Below are positions 52,674 to 64,000 of a stretch of 64,000 bases of DNA, one piece after another. The position numbers and the translations under genes are program-made. The DNA is from Montifringilla adamsi (taxonomy: Eukaryota; Chordata; Aves; Passeriformes; Passeridae), in NCBI GenBank assembly GCA_017590115.1, contig JAGGNK010013670.1, forward strand, positions 62,001-126,000, given 5' to 3'. Positions within the stretch are counted from its first letter, which is position 1; the number at the start of each line of letters is the position of its first letter. The notes under the pieces are model-generated. The model was given only the letters and a program-made list of their open reading frames with translations, was not told where the DNA came from and searched no databases.

Positions 52674-53197
52674 CTCATGGCACCAGGAGCTCAAAACAGC
52701 AACTTGGAGTGGAAACCCTCAGGTATGTCAAACAAAAACACAATTCCCCATTCGCTGGCTAATCCTGTTCTCCTTGAGGGGAAAAAAACCACAAATCTCC
52801 CAGATTTATTCAGCCAAACTCAGCACTTTCGGGTTTTGCTGATGGTGTCTAAATATAGTTTGTGAGAAACAAATAATCTTTCAGGGATTTCTGCTACCTC
52901 CATCTCTCCAACCACCTTGTTTAAAGGTCAGTGGCTGCGGTGAGGGCTCACATTGGGCAGGAGCCTGGAGGCGAGGAAATGAGCTTTTTGGTGTGTCCCA
53001 AGGCTGTGAGCTGGGTCACCCACCCCTGGGCTGGGCAGCGCTGGGGTGGGCTCTGGGGGGGCTCTGCTCTGTCCCCATCCCCAACTCCAGCCTGTCTGTC
53101 TCCTGGCCCTGCTAATAGCACAAATTTCCCTGTCATGTCCTGTCACTGGAGGTGATGGGGAGAGCAAAAGCTGTTATTGGGGAGGCCACAAGCTAGA

Positions 53198-53352
53198 GGT
53201 GACATCCCTGGAAGTGTTCAAGGTGAGGCTGGATGGGGGTTGGAGCAACCTGGCCTAGTGAAAAGTGTTTGATGAAAGGAAGTGAAAGGAAATTGGAACT
53301 GGATCATCTTTAAAGTCCCTTCCAACTCAAACCATTCTGTGATTCCATGATC
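53198..53352 (+). mobile_element. CR1 LINE 3' fragment
   Basis: Reads CATCCCTGGAAGTGTTCAAG, TTGGAGCAACCTGGCCTAGT, CTTTAAAGTCCCTTCCAACT and ATTCTGTGATTCCATGA. Confidence 0.9.
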
Positions 53353-54276
53353 TCATCCCAGAGCAGCAGGAGACAATGGATCCCAGCTCTCTGAGTGCCC
53401 TGCTGAGCCTCTTCCCTTGATGTTCAATCTGCATGTTCCTGCTTTTGCCCTGCCCCGGGGTACCCTGAGTTGCCTTCCCCCTCTCTCCATCCCTAATCCT
53501 GCCCTGCTCCACACGAAAAGAGCCACAGGCAAGGGACTTGGTGCTGGCTGGCAGAGCTGAAGGTCCCACCAGCTCAACATACTCACAAAATCCAGGGCTG
53601 GAAAACAAACATGTTTCCAGGTCTGCAGCAGAGCCATGGCCCAAGGAAATGTCATATCCCATCACCCTGCCTGTGGCTGTCAGAGGGTTGTGCTGCCAGC
53701 ACTGAGGGCAGAACCCAGCTCCCCTCTTAGGTGAGTCCAAGTGTTTCTGCAGCCAGCTCATGGCTCCCAGTAATACAGGCTTGCTGCAAACAACCCAGGA
53801 GCAGCAGTAAGTGTCTAAGTGGGATTTGAGATACCTGCATGCCACGGGGGATGGCCTTGGGTGGTGGGAGGGAGCTGCAGTACTGCAGCAAACCTGTGTC
53901 CAGCCCTGTGCTCCATGTTCTGGTGGGTCCCCTGGCACCTCTGTAGCGTTCCCATCACATGTCAGCCTCAGGGGTGCCGGACCATCCCATGGCAGCTGAA
54001 GGCCAGGCAGCCTGTGGAGCTGCCCTGCTTCCCAGCAAATTCCTGGCCCCAACCACCCTGAGCGGGGACACTTCCCAGATCCACTGGGCTTTGGCGTGTG
54101 CCGTGTCCATGTCCCTGCCATGGGCTCTGCCCTGGCAGGCAGGTCACATCCCAAGGTCCCCCGTGGCCCCACACCCCTCCTCTCCCACCACATTTCCCAC
54201 CTTCACTGCAAACCGCCAGTGAAGGAAAATGTGAAGCCATGGAAAGCCAAGCCTGTCCCTGTCAGCCACGCCACAT

Positions 54277-54301
54277 TCCTCCTCCTCCTCCTCCTCCTCT
54301 G
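54277..54301 (+). repeat. (TCC)8 microsatellite
   Basis: About eight TCC triplets in intergenic sequence. Confidence 0.95.
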
Positions 54302-57300
54302 CCCCTCGACTCCCAAACCACAGGTTGTCCAGCTCCCAGATCTCCAGTGTCCCACCCTAGCTGGTTGCCCACTCCCCCTGTGCAGGATCCGGAGCACCTC
54401 AAGCTGCAGGGAGCCCGTTTTGGAGCACACTGAGGGCTTTATGGAGCAGCCAGAGTTTCAAGGGTGAGAGTGCTGCTGGTGTAGCTCCAGTGGTTCCCCC
54501 ATTCACCTTTCCGTGTGTTGCTCCAAGCCCAGGTCCTGCTTAGCTCCAGCCTCCCTAAGCCCACCTTTGGGACTGGTCCCTCCAGCATGTGGCATATGAG
54601 GCCACTGTCCCTCTCCTCTGGGCTCACCCAGGGGAGCAGAGCTGCGAATCACCACGCTCCTGACCCTTCTATACTGGAATGACCACAACCTTTCCCCCCC
54701 ACTTCTCATTGCTGACACAGGTCAGTATTCCACCCTCAGCCTTCAGACCCATGTGCAAAACTGGAAATCTTCATTTGCCTCTGTAACTCCAGAACCTTCT
54801 TTACTATCTTCTCCAGAATCAGCCCCCAGAGCCTGTCAGGCACAGTTCCTGTCTGCCTTCACACAAGAGGATGCTCTGCACTGTGGGAGAGGCAGGGGAG
54901 GCACCAGGATACACTGAACACAAGACATGCATGGGAAGGGGTGGACAAACTACCAAAACCCCAGAGAAAACAGCTCAAATCTGATTTATTTTTTCCCAAA
55001 ACCTGGAAAAAGAAGCGCAGGATCATCAAGGGAGCTCCCACTTTCCTGCCAATGTCAGGACCAGGTGAGGGGCTGAGGATGCATTAAGCTGGACCCCTCC
55101 CAAGAGCATCCTTACCTGCGAGCTGCATCATCCCTAGGGAGCTCCCTTGGGCCCTGCTTGGATGGGAATGCTTCTGTCAGCTCTGGAGCCACAGCTGTAT
55201 CCTGAAACAGAGGTATCCTGAAACAAATGCTAATTGTTCCCATTTAAGGACAGAACTTGGATACTTATGAGAACATGGTGGCAGCACTAATGATTTTCCC
55301 AGGATGGCTGGGAATGGGGGTAGTGGAGCTGGGGAGGGCTCCTGCTGCTGGCATCTGCCCCGAGAGGGGAGATTTGTGTCTGTGCTGCTTTCAGGGAAAG
55401 GGAAAATGTGCTCTGGACTCCCCTGGGCTTTCATTACAGCTCCTCGAGGGATGGAGCAGAGGCGTGGAGGTCCCCAGGGACCCCAGTGCCCCATAGCAGG
55501 AGTGCAAGAGCCGGCCCAGTGACCCCCTCCACCTTCCCCCATGGTGATTGGCTGTCTTAGGGCATCCCAAAAGGAGCTGGGGCCAGGCTGAGACAGCACA
55601 ACCTCACAGGCAGCCCAAGCCTGAGATATTCCCAGTGGGCTGGGCTGAGGACATTGAGGGAGGAAACTGGGGGCTGCATGGCCCTGCAAAACCACCCAAA
55701 TATGGCAAACAACTGAACCCAGAGCTTGGCTGGGCTGTGGGTGCCCTTCAAGGAACTCAAGACAAGAGGCAAGCAGAGTTGTTTCCCCTGGATCCCCAAG
55801 GCTGAGCCAGGCTGGATGCTCTGCATCTGATACCACCCTCACTGCTTCTGCAGCTCACAGGGATTTTCTCAAGGCTGGAGGAAAAAACCTTATGGAAGCT
55901 GCAAAGTCATGAAGAGCAGCAACACAAGATGGCAATATGGGACTCTAGTTGCACCTAATGCTCTCAAACCCACCCAAGAGAGCAAGCTTCCAAAACCTGG
56001 CAGGTGCTGGAAACACTTACAGCACACATGGGAATCCCTGGGGCTGGGTCTCGACTCTGCTAGAGGGATTTGCACCTGGAAACACCAGCTGAGGGCACTG
56101 GGAGCCCCTGCTCTGCTTGGGGGGATCCCCTTGGTGACCACGTTGTTGGGGAGGTGAGGTACCCCAAATCACCCTGTAAGCAACAGCCGCTTCCTCCATT
56201 ACCAGCCAGCGCTGCCAGCACACTGGGGAAGAAAGGAATTTCTGTGTAAATCCCATTTACTGTCGGGTTTCTCACTTCCCGCCCAGTAGACAATCCCAGC
56301 CCTCAGTGCAGCACTGTATGAAGGGGCAGTTTAATGTATTTTTGGAAGGAGAGGAAAAAAAAAGCCCTCTCTGAAAAGAGCCTCTTTCAGCTAATAATGA
56401 AGTGAATATTATATTAAGAGTGAAAACATTCAGGGGAACTTACAGAGGGAGACAGAAAACCTTTTCATAACATCCTGGCCACAAACACAACTGCCAATTA
56501 AACCAGCTTCGCTCTCTGGCTGGTGCCAACACAAACGAGGGGCCAGGAGCAGAGCATGGAGCTGGCGCGTTCTGTGCCCGGCTGGGCTTTCCTGCCACTG
56601 GCAGCACAAAGGGGTTTCTGCTTCCATGACTTTCAGGGCCAGCCATTGGAACAAAAAGATCTGAGTCCCTTGTCCTTACCTCGGGGAATGGGTGCCCAGT
56701 GAGGCAAGGGACTCTGGTGCCATGGAGGTCTTTGGTCCTTGTCCCAGCCCAGGGGCTCCAGTGCCATGGGAGTTCCTGGTTCCTGTCCCAGCCCAGAAGA
56801 ACAGGGTGCCCAGTGACTCAAGGGGCTCCAGAACCCCAGGGAGTCCTCTGCCCCCAAACCAATCCAGAGGATCCAGTGCCACAGGGGCCCTTGGTCCCCA
56901 CCTGCAGCCTCCTCTCTGCCCTGTCAGCAGCACAGGGATGGTGGCAGGAGCCTGAGCCCCCAAGTCCCTGGGATCAGCAGGATTGCTCCTGGCCCAGGGG
57001 AGGGTGCTGAGCACCCACCCAGACTGAGCTGACAGGACCAGCATCCCCACGCGTGCCAGGCAGGTTTAGAGAGGTGCTGCATTTCCCACTGCAGCACCTT
57101 GTGCCTTGGAGGAAACACAACAGGAGATTATGTGCCTTGCATCACAACAGGAGGTGCCACAACGTGGAGCACCTTCCAGCATTCCTATTTCACATGCCCT
57201 GGACGCCTCAACACAGGTTTAGCACAGCCATTTCATGTGTTTTGGTTGCCTGCCAGTGGTCTCAGCTCACCCTTGTCCCTGGCAGAGCACATCCCACACC

Positions 57301-57975
57301 GTAGGGGGCACAAGGTCACCCACCCACACTCTCTAGGGTTTCTGCACCAGCTGCCAGTGGAGGGAACAGGCATGGAGTGGGATCTCAGTGCCCTTATGTG
57401 TTCTTGGGAGTCAGTGGTGCGCAGGGGAGGACAACATGATGGGAGATGCTCAGGTGACACACAGGGGTTGTGATTCACACTTCAAAGAGGCTTTATCTTT
57501 GCAGCCCAAGGAACTGCTGGATTGATGGGTTGAGGGTGCATGACATTTCAGGTTTGGATAAACAGCCATGCCAGGAAAACTTCACCTGAGATCAAATAAT
57601 CTTGGAATTTAGCAAACCCGGCACAGCTGCAGAGCTGCAGGTTGACATTTGATAAACCCAAACTGGAGATACAAGACCACTGCTGAGCTGGGACCAACCT
57701 TTGGAACAGCTTCTCCAGGGAACACATTGAAGATGTTTGTCAGAAACTGTTTCATGGAGTGGGGAAGGCATTTTGGCCAAAATTAAGAATTCCAGTAGGA
57801 AACTTTTCTCCAATTTGGTGGTTTTTGACTATCACCCTGGAAGTGTGGCTCTCTGTAGAGATTTTTGTCTCTTTTACTCAAGGACTAGTATTTCTACTTT
57901 AATGCCAAGTCAAGATCCAAACACACCTCTGATTTTGCCCAGAGGCCAAGAGATTGTATTTCCTCCTTTAATAAC

Positions 57976-58052
57976 AAAAAAGGAAGGAAGGGAGAAAGGA
58001 GGGGAAAAAAGGAAAAAAAGGGGGGGAAAAAAAGGAAAGAGAAAAAAGAAAG
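57976..58052 (+). repeat. Pure purine tract, 77 nt
   Basis: Only A and G for 77 nt, mixing A runs, GGAAGG steps and a run of seven G. A candidate for triplex (H-DNA) structure. Confidence 0.95.
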
Positions 58053-58744
58053 TAGTTTTTGGACATAATTTGGTAAAGAAAAATGCACTTCAGCAAGATC
58101 TACCTCACCATGGGAAGTCTCCAATAGCAACAAACTGCCTGTCAACAGACTCTGGGTGAAGAACAATTAACGGGCATGGCCTGGGTGGCAGGGAAGGGTG
58201 GCTGCTGTTCCTGCAGTGTGCGCTCCTGGCAGCAGGACTGCAGTGAATCTTCCAGAGGCTTGGAAAGCTCCTCACTGTGCCACAGCAGTTACACCACTCC
58301 TACACTTCAGATTTAGCAGATGAAATGTCTTCCTCAGTGGGCTCCCCACAATTTGGGGTCCAGGAGATCCTGCCTTTCCAAGGTCATTGGTGGACAGGGA
58401 TGTGCCAAGCTCCCGCTCACGGATCCAGCTGCCCACGGTCATTTGACCCATGGGCTGGCAGGGAAGTGCCAGCATGGCCCATGGTAGGGAATTCCAGGGA
58501 AGCACAGCTGTCCCATTCTGGAAAACTTGCCTTGTTTATGTCTTCAGAACTATCATATCCCAGGAACCACAAAGTTCTCTGCTTCTTGTAGGGAAGAGGC
58601 ATCAACTCCCAATCAAATGTATGTAGAGAAAGACAGCTATCCAGATTTAAAGGCCATCAGAAAGGAGTCCCAAACACCGCTGGGAAGGAGGCATTGCCAT
58701 CTCGTGTCAGGCTAGGAAAGGGCTCAGGGACACGCTGGCCCTGC

Positions 58745-58812
58745 AGCAGGAGCTGAACTGGATAATCCCAGTTGGTCCCTTCAGCTTAGGATATTCCACG
58801 CTTCTACAATTC
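58745..58812 (+). mobile_element. Degraded CR1 3'-end remnant
   Basis: GAGCTGAACTGGATAATCCC, GTTGGTCCCTTCAGCTTAGG and ACGCTTCTACAATTCT resemble a diverged CR1 terminus. Short and uncertain. Confidence 0.5.
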
Positions 58813-58960
58813 TCCTCTTAGTGCCAGCCCAACCTCTACTGACTGGAGATATGGTTTTAGACCCTTCTGCGAAAGAGCAAGGCCAGGAAGATGGACAGAC
58901 AAGGCCACCTGTGATGCATGAATAGCTGGGAAGCCCTGGCTGATATGGCTGTGGAAGTCA

Positions 58961-59388
58961 GAATCACAGAATGGTTTGGGTTGGGAGGGACCTTAAAGCT
59001 CATCTTGTTCCACCCCCTGCCATGGGCAGAGACACTTTTCACTAGACCAGGGTGCTCTTAGCACCAACCCGGCCTTGGACACTTCCAGGGATCCGGAGGC
59101 AGCCACAGTTTCTCTGGGCAAGCTGTGCCAGGGCCTCATAAAGTTCATAGGGAAGAATTTCTTCCCACCATCCCATCTAACCCTGCCCTCTATCAGTGGG
59201 AAGCCATTCCTCCTTGTCTTGTTACCCCAGCCCCTTGTCCGAAGTCCTTCTCCCGCTCTCTTGGGAGCCTCTTTACACAGAGGAAAAGGCTCTAAGGCCT
59301 GCCTAGAGCCTTCTCCAGGTGAACAGCCCCAGTTCTCCCAGCCTGGCTCCAGAGCAGAGGGACTCCAGCTCGTAGAGCATCTCTGACT
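58961..59388 (-). mobile_element. CR1 LINE 3' fragment, reverse orientation
   Basis: About 430 bp. Plus strand reads AATCACAGAATGGTTTGGGT, CCTTAAAGCTCATCTTGTTC, GGGAAGAATTTCTTCCCACC and CCAGTTCTCCCAGCCTGGCT. One of the longest copies in the window. Confidence 0.92.
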
Positions 59389-62300
59389 CTGCATTTACTC
59401 AATCCCAGCCACAGCCTCATGTGAGCACACGGAGTTCTGGAGTTTGCACCAAAGCTGGTATTATTCAGCAATTTTAGATCTGGCATCAACATTCACAGGC
59501 ACATTCAGCCAAAACAGAGTGCAACAACCAGTCGTGCACAAAGGGAGCCAGCTCTACAGACCCCATTCCAAATTCCAGCTCCTTTCAGGCATTAATCACT
59601 CTTGCAATCACTTTTATTTGTGCAATAAATTGGCACAAGTCCTGCCAGCTTTAGTGTTCAGGTTGGTTTATTTCCTCAGAACAAAAATATCAAACTTTTT
59701 TTTAAGAACAACCTGTGTAAATAGAAAACTTCATAGCATCCTCCTCCCATTTAGAAATTCCCTGAAAGCAGCCTGGAATCTATCTGCAAGAGGCAGGACA
59801 TCAGGAAAGAGTTTTCTTCAAACAGTGTGCATGGGAGAAGAGAAGGAATTCTCACAGACCCATTCCTCTCTCCAACAGCATGGATTTAATTATTCTGGAA
59901 ACTGCCTGAAAACATAGCAAACAAACCAAACTTCAGGAAAATCAGGTTGTGTATAAACACTGAACCTTCACTTCAGTCTCTTGAAGTAAGACAGTGCTTC
60001 TGCCCCTTTTCTGAAAACTTGTGATGCCGAGATCTCCATGTGCCAAAAGGTGGACAGCTGCAACAGTCCTAGGATGACAAAGTATCACAGTCAGTGTTTC
60101 CCCAGCATCACCTGCACAGTTTATTGAATTTCAGCTCTCAATGATCCATGGTTACCAGCACACACCTCCAGTGGCCCTGAAAGAAACACCTAGAATTCCA
60201 CAGATTAGCACAAGTGGAACAAACACAGTGAAATCCCCTTAAAATCCATTCAACATCCTCTTGAAAGACTTGGAGAAAACAGAGTATTAAGAGACAAAAG
60301 CTAAAACCGAGCCCGGCCCCCTCAGGGAAACCCCCAGAGCACTCCTTGGGCCACTTCCCTTCCTACACAGGGTCATCCATGCTTCCCACCACTTACACTT
60401 TTCCTGGTTCTGGGAAACTGAAGCCTGGATACTTACTCTGCCTTTGGGAGAAAGGTGAATCTTGTATGAAACACAGGAATTTCTCCTCAACCCAGATTCC
60501 TATTGTTTCTCCCTGTATTTCCCTGCTCCCAGCTCCTTCCTGTTGCAGGACAGGAGCACTAGAAGGCTTGGCTATCTGGCTGCATCCCAGCAATGGATCA
60601 CAGAGCACCCCCAGCACTTTGGGCAATTGTTTACCTCAGCCCATCACTCGCAGTTGGGTCCTTGACAATCTTGAAGCCGTGGCAAGGGAAATGACAATTT
60701 CCACATCCAGCAAAACCTCTTTATTTCATCTCAGCTTCCACCCATACCTCCCCTTCTTTAAGTCCCTAGGAAGGAAATCTGTATCTTGGTGCAGCATCAG
60801 AAGAACCAGGACTGTTTTTAAGTGGTGATTCCTCCCTCCTCAGCTCTAAATTTGAAAGGGGAACCTCTCTGGTCACTGATCAGGACTTGGCTCACCTACC
60901 TCACCTTCTATCAGCTTCACTGACCTTGTTGCCAAAAGCTCACCTGCTCCTCCAGTGCCTCTCCCAGGTGGGCTTTCCCTCTGCTCCTGCAGAAGCAGCA
61001 CCTTCCCCTCCCTAGTGCTCAGACAGAATCAGCACCTTCCCCTGTGTCTGGTGCCACAGGTCACATCCTGCTGTTCTTGATGTAGCTGCAAGTGGCTCCT
61101 CTCAAATACCAACACAGAAAAACTCCTACTGGAAGTATTTCCCCAATTGGTGAGCAAAAAAGACACCAAAATACTGTTGGAACATAAGCCTTGTCCCTCT
61201 CTCATCCATAGGATTACCAGCAGAAGGAAAAATAGAATAAATGAAAACCCAAGAAAATCCTTAGAAACCTTTCCCCAGAACAAACCAGTATCTGTCTCCT
61301 ACAGGAGCTCGGAGTAGCAAAGGATCCCATCCAAAAGGTGCATGACCTGCTCACAGCTCAGGAATACCAGGAGCCCAAACCTATTTTTATACTCTTCCAG
61401 CATCTGCATGCTACCACAGCTGGCACAGCCAGCTCAGCTGCAGTGGCCATTCCAGCACATGTAAATCAAATTACTGGTAGCAAAATAGGAAAGCCTGTTC
61501 CTTAGAGGATATTGAGTTACAGGCTGCTAACCAGGAGGCAAAAAAAACCCCCAAGAACTGTGAGGGAAATAGCTTCTTTATAGACTAAAAGAGGAGAAGA
61601 TGAAACATCACATGATGCTCAAAATGCACACCTCATTCATTGTACATCCTTGAAAGGCCCCACAGGATCACGGGACAACTGGGGCTTTGAGGAACATCAA
61701 GACTTTCCAGCCCACCCCCAATGACTCATCTCCCTCTGATGACCCTGGAGCATCAGTCCATGGGCTCAGAGCCCACAGAACCCATGACAAAGGGCCACCC
61801 TGCCAGAAAACCGGGTCTGAGTCAGTACAATGTGCCTCTTACAAGGGCTGTCCCCAATTTAAAGTTTGGGATAATAAAAGCACAAAAGAGTTGAAGAACT
61901 TTTAATACTGTCAGAAACACAGGAGTGAGACTTCCAGCCTACTACAAACTGGGAGTTAGTGCACTCACCAAATCCCATGTTACAGCCTCGTTTAATAGGC
62001 CCCCTTGTACTGCCAAACATTCCAAAACTCTGGGGCTACACGAGGTTCCTGACACACAAGGTATCAGTTGTCAATCCAGGCTAGCAGCACTTTCCAGGAA
62101 AAGGAGGAAAGGAAATCCATAAAGAAGGAAAATGACTGAAGAACACTTCAGCTGATCTCCTCTTTGAAAATGAATCAGAGAGAGAAACACCTAAATAACT
62201 TCTCCAGTTCACAGCAGAAAGTTCTTTCAACCAGGAGAAGGAAAGAAAGGCTTCAAGTGGGAAAAAGGAATCCTTATTCTTGATGTGCTACAGTGTTCTC

Positions 62301-64000
62301 TGCATTGTTAAACTAAAGCATCCTCGCTCCTCCTAAAATACAACTAACTTCCACTCTGCTCCTTATCAGTCTAATCCCATCCCCACGAAGCAGTTCCTTC
62401 ACATGTTCCCAACAGGAATACTTCAAAGCTGATCACTGGGTGTTCCCATCAGCTGTTAGCTGGGGTTTGGGGTGTCTAATTTGGAGCGAGCCTACAGCTA
62501 ACTGAGGCTTCTTGTACACCAGGAAAATAAAGAATCAGACCAAGAGGTTTCTGGTTTCATGGCTGCTAATTGAAGTAATAAAGTCTTTACATGCAGCTAA
62601 TTAAAAAAAAAATTCAAACTGAAATCCTAAAGCCATTTCAGGGAGTGTTTGATCAGTTTGTCTCTTTCATTTCCACCAAATGGCTCCACAATGAGAAGAG
62701 AAGTGGAGGGGAATCACAGGACCCAGCAGACACAGTAGCTGGATGAGGTTCAAGACCAGTGCTGCTCCTGGATGGAGGAGAAGAGCACACTCCAAGCAGA
62801 AGCCTGCTCCAAGATTTGTTTCCTTCGCTACAGCAGGTTGGCAGCAACTCAGCCATGAAATCCAGCAAGGCACATTCAGATTTCACAGGTCACACACAAG
62901 CGTGTTGGTCTCAGCTATTTTAACTCATCTTTTGGAACTACAAAGCTGATCATCAACTCATGGGGAGTAATACACCAGCTCACAGGTCTTTTATAATCAT
63001 AATTATGATATAATTATATCATCTTTACTCTGCATTAAAGCCACAATTAACAGTTAATGCTTAAGTAAGACTTTACAATTTGTTTAAGCTGCTTTTCTGC
63101 ATAAAAAACTGCAGGTGCATCCTCCGCAGCTCCGCCTTTCCTGCCTCCATCTCTAGAAGAGCTATAGGGAGGCACCAAACACAGCAGATAAAGTTCCTGT
63201 CAAAACACGAGGAAACTGGAAAACTCAGAATTGGCATTGCTCCTGCCAGTTCAGCCCTCACTGCCTCCCATGCCTTGAGGCAGTAGCTCCCAGAGTGCTG
63301 CACTGGGATAACCCTCAGTGAGAAGAGCGCTCCTCAAGGCAAGAATCCAAGAAATCAGATTGGTGGTGGCAGTCTAGAAAGCTTTCACATCTCAGAAAAG
63401 TGACCTCAAAGGATATTCAGAGAAATGCAGCCTGCTCTCTTAGGGGAAACAGAACATCTCCTCTTCAATGCTTCTGTTGGGATCTAAATGGGATTTACAA
63501 CTGAGCATGGAGAAGAAAGGAAGGGAAGTTGTGACTCAGTAGCCAGAAGGATAAAGCACATCCTAACACCGCAGCTCCACATGAGCCTGGCTGGGAAAGC
63601 AGATGTTATGTGCACACATCAGCAAAGAGCCAAAACCGTGAACAGCAACTGCCTAAGAAGTGCTCTTCACTCAGAGCCTGACCAGCCCCACAGGCACCGA
63701 CACTCTGGAGAAAAACCACTGCGACCACGAGGGAACAATCTCAGGGGCTCCACGAGAGGTCCCTGACAGGCTGCAGTGCTCTGGAGTACTGAAATGAAAT
63801 TCCAGCAGCACCAGGGTGCTCTCAGCAGCTGACAACATTATGTTCTGGGCAATCACCCTGACACCAGGAGAGGAACAGCTATTTACAACACCAGCCTGTC
63901 CTGATTTATCTGGGCATAAGGCATTGCCATCCTAGGGAGCTTTCTCTGAGCAGGTGACATGCCTTAGGGAGAAAATTCCCTAATTAGGAACCATTTATAT

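Larger units (their letters stand above)
45741..64000. other. Intergenic region upstream of FZD9, no gene supported
   Basis: 18 kb with four CR1 fragments, a minisatellite, microsatellites and a purine tract. I looked for neighbours known from the mammalian region (for example FKBP6) and recognised no exon. The last 4.5 kb are more AT-rich and free of recognised repeats. They could be intron or UTR of a gene lying beyond the window, but nothing shows it. Confidence 0.65.

Noticed and set aside
53327..54193. 288-codon minus-strand frame
   Set aside because: Its 3' part runs through a CR1 fragment (53198-53352) and the rest matches nothing I know. Probably chance in GC-rich sequence.
55177..55842. 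221-codon minus-strand frame
   Set aside because: No recognisable motif or conserved neighbour. Composition is typical of GC-rich non-coding sequence.

Overview
This window is vertebrate nuclear DNA and almost certainly from a bird, probably a songbird. Genes are spread over many GT-AG exons. At least a dozen CR1 LINE 3' fragments are present, several ending in the diagnostic ATTCTGTG/ATTCTATG-type tail. An AT-rich LTR-like element at about 39,984-40,389 resembles a dispersed repeat I associate with passerine genomes. That species-level inference rests on recalled repeat families and was not checked by a search.

The left 38.8 kb carries BAZ1B (WSTF, Williams syndrome transcription factor) on the + strand. 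The first coding exon, about 36 codons, lies before position 1. I could place 18 exons (1593-37047) whose phases all agree. They encode 1,451 residues, so the full protein would be about 1,487 aa, close to the roughly 1,483 aa of human BAZ1B. WAC, C-motif, coiled coil, DDT, WHIM, PHD and bromodomain regions are all intact. A 1.7 kb 3' UTR with tandem poly(A) signals follows to about 38,775.

A 4 kb spacer with one solo LTR-like repeat separates BAZ1B from FZD9. FZD9 is an intact single-exon Wnt receptor of 584 aa on the - strand (43122-44876), so the two genes converge tail to tail, as in the mammalian Williams-Beuren region. FZD9 has a GC-rich CpG-island promoter (about 44,560-45,175), directly followed by a 0.55 kb imperfect CA/TG tract.

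From about 45.7 to 64 kb I find no gene I can support. This part holds a 21-bp G-rich minisatellite, simple repeats, a 77-nt pure purine tract and four CR1 fragments. Long open frames there look like accidents of GC-rich or tandem-repeat sequence.

The two genes are functionally unrelated (chromatin remodelling versus Wnt reception) and share only conserved synteny. I see no novel multi-gene system. The most unusual signal is a near-identical 140-bp inverted duplication, unrelated to CR1 as far as I can tell. It lies in the two introns that flank three BAZ1B exons, including the giant 1.7 kb exon, which is a geometry that could favour exon circularisation.
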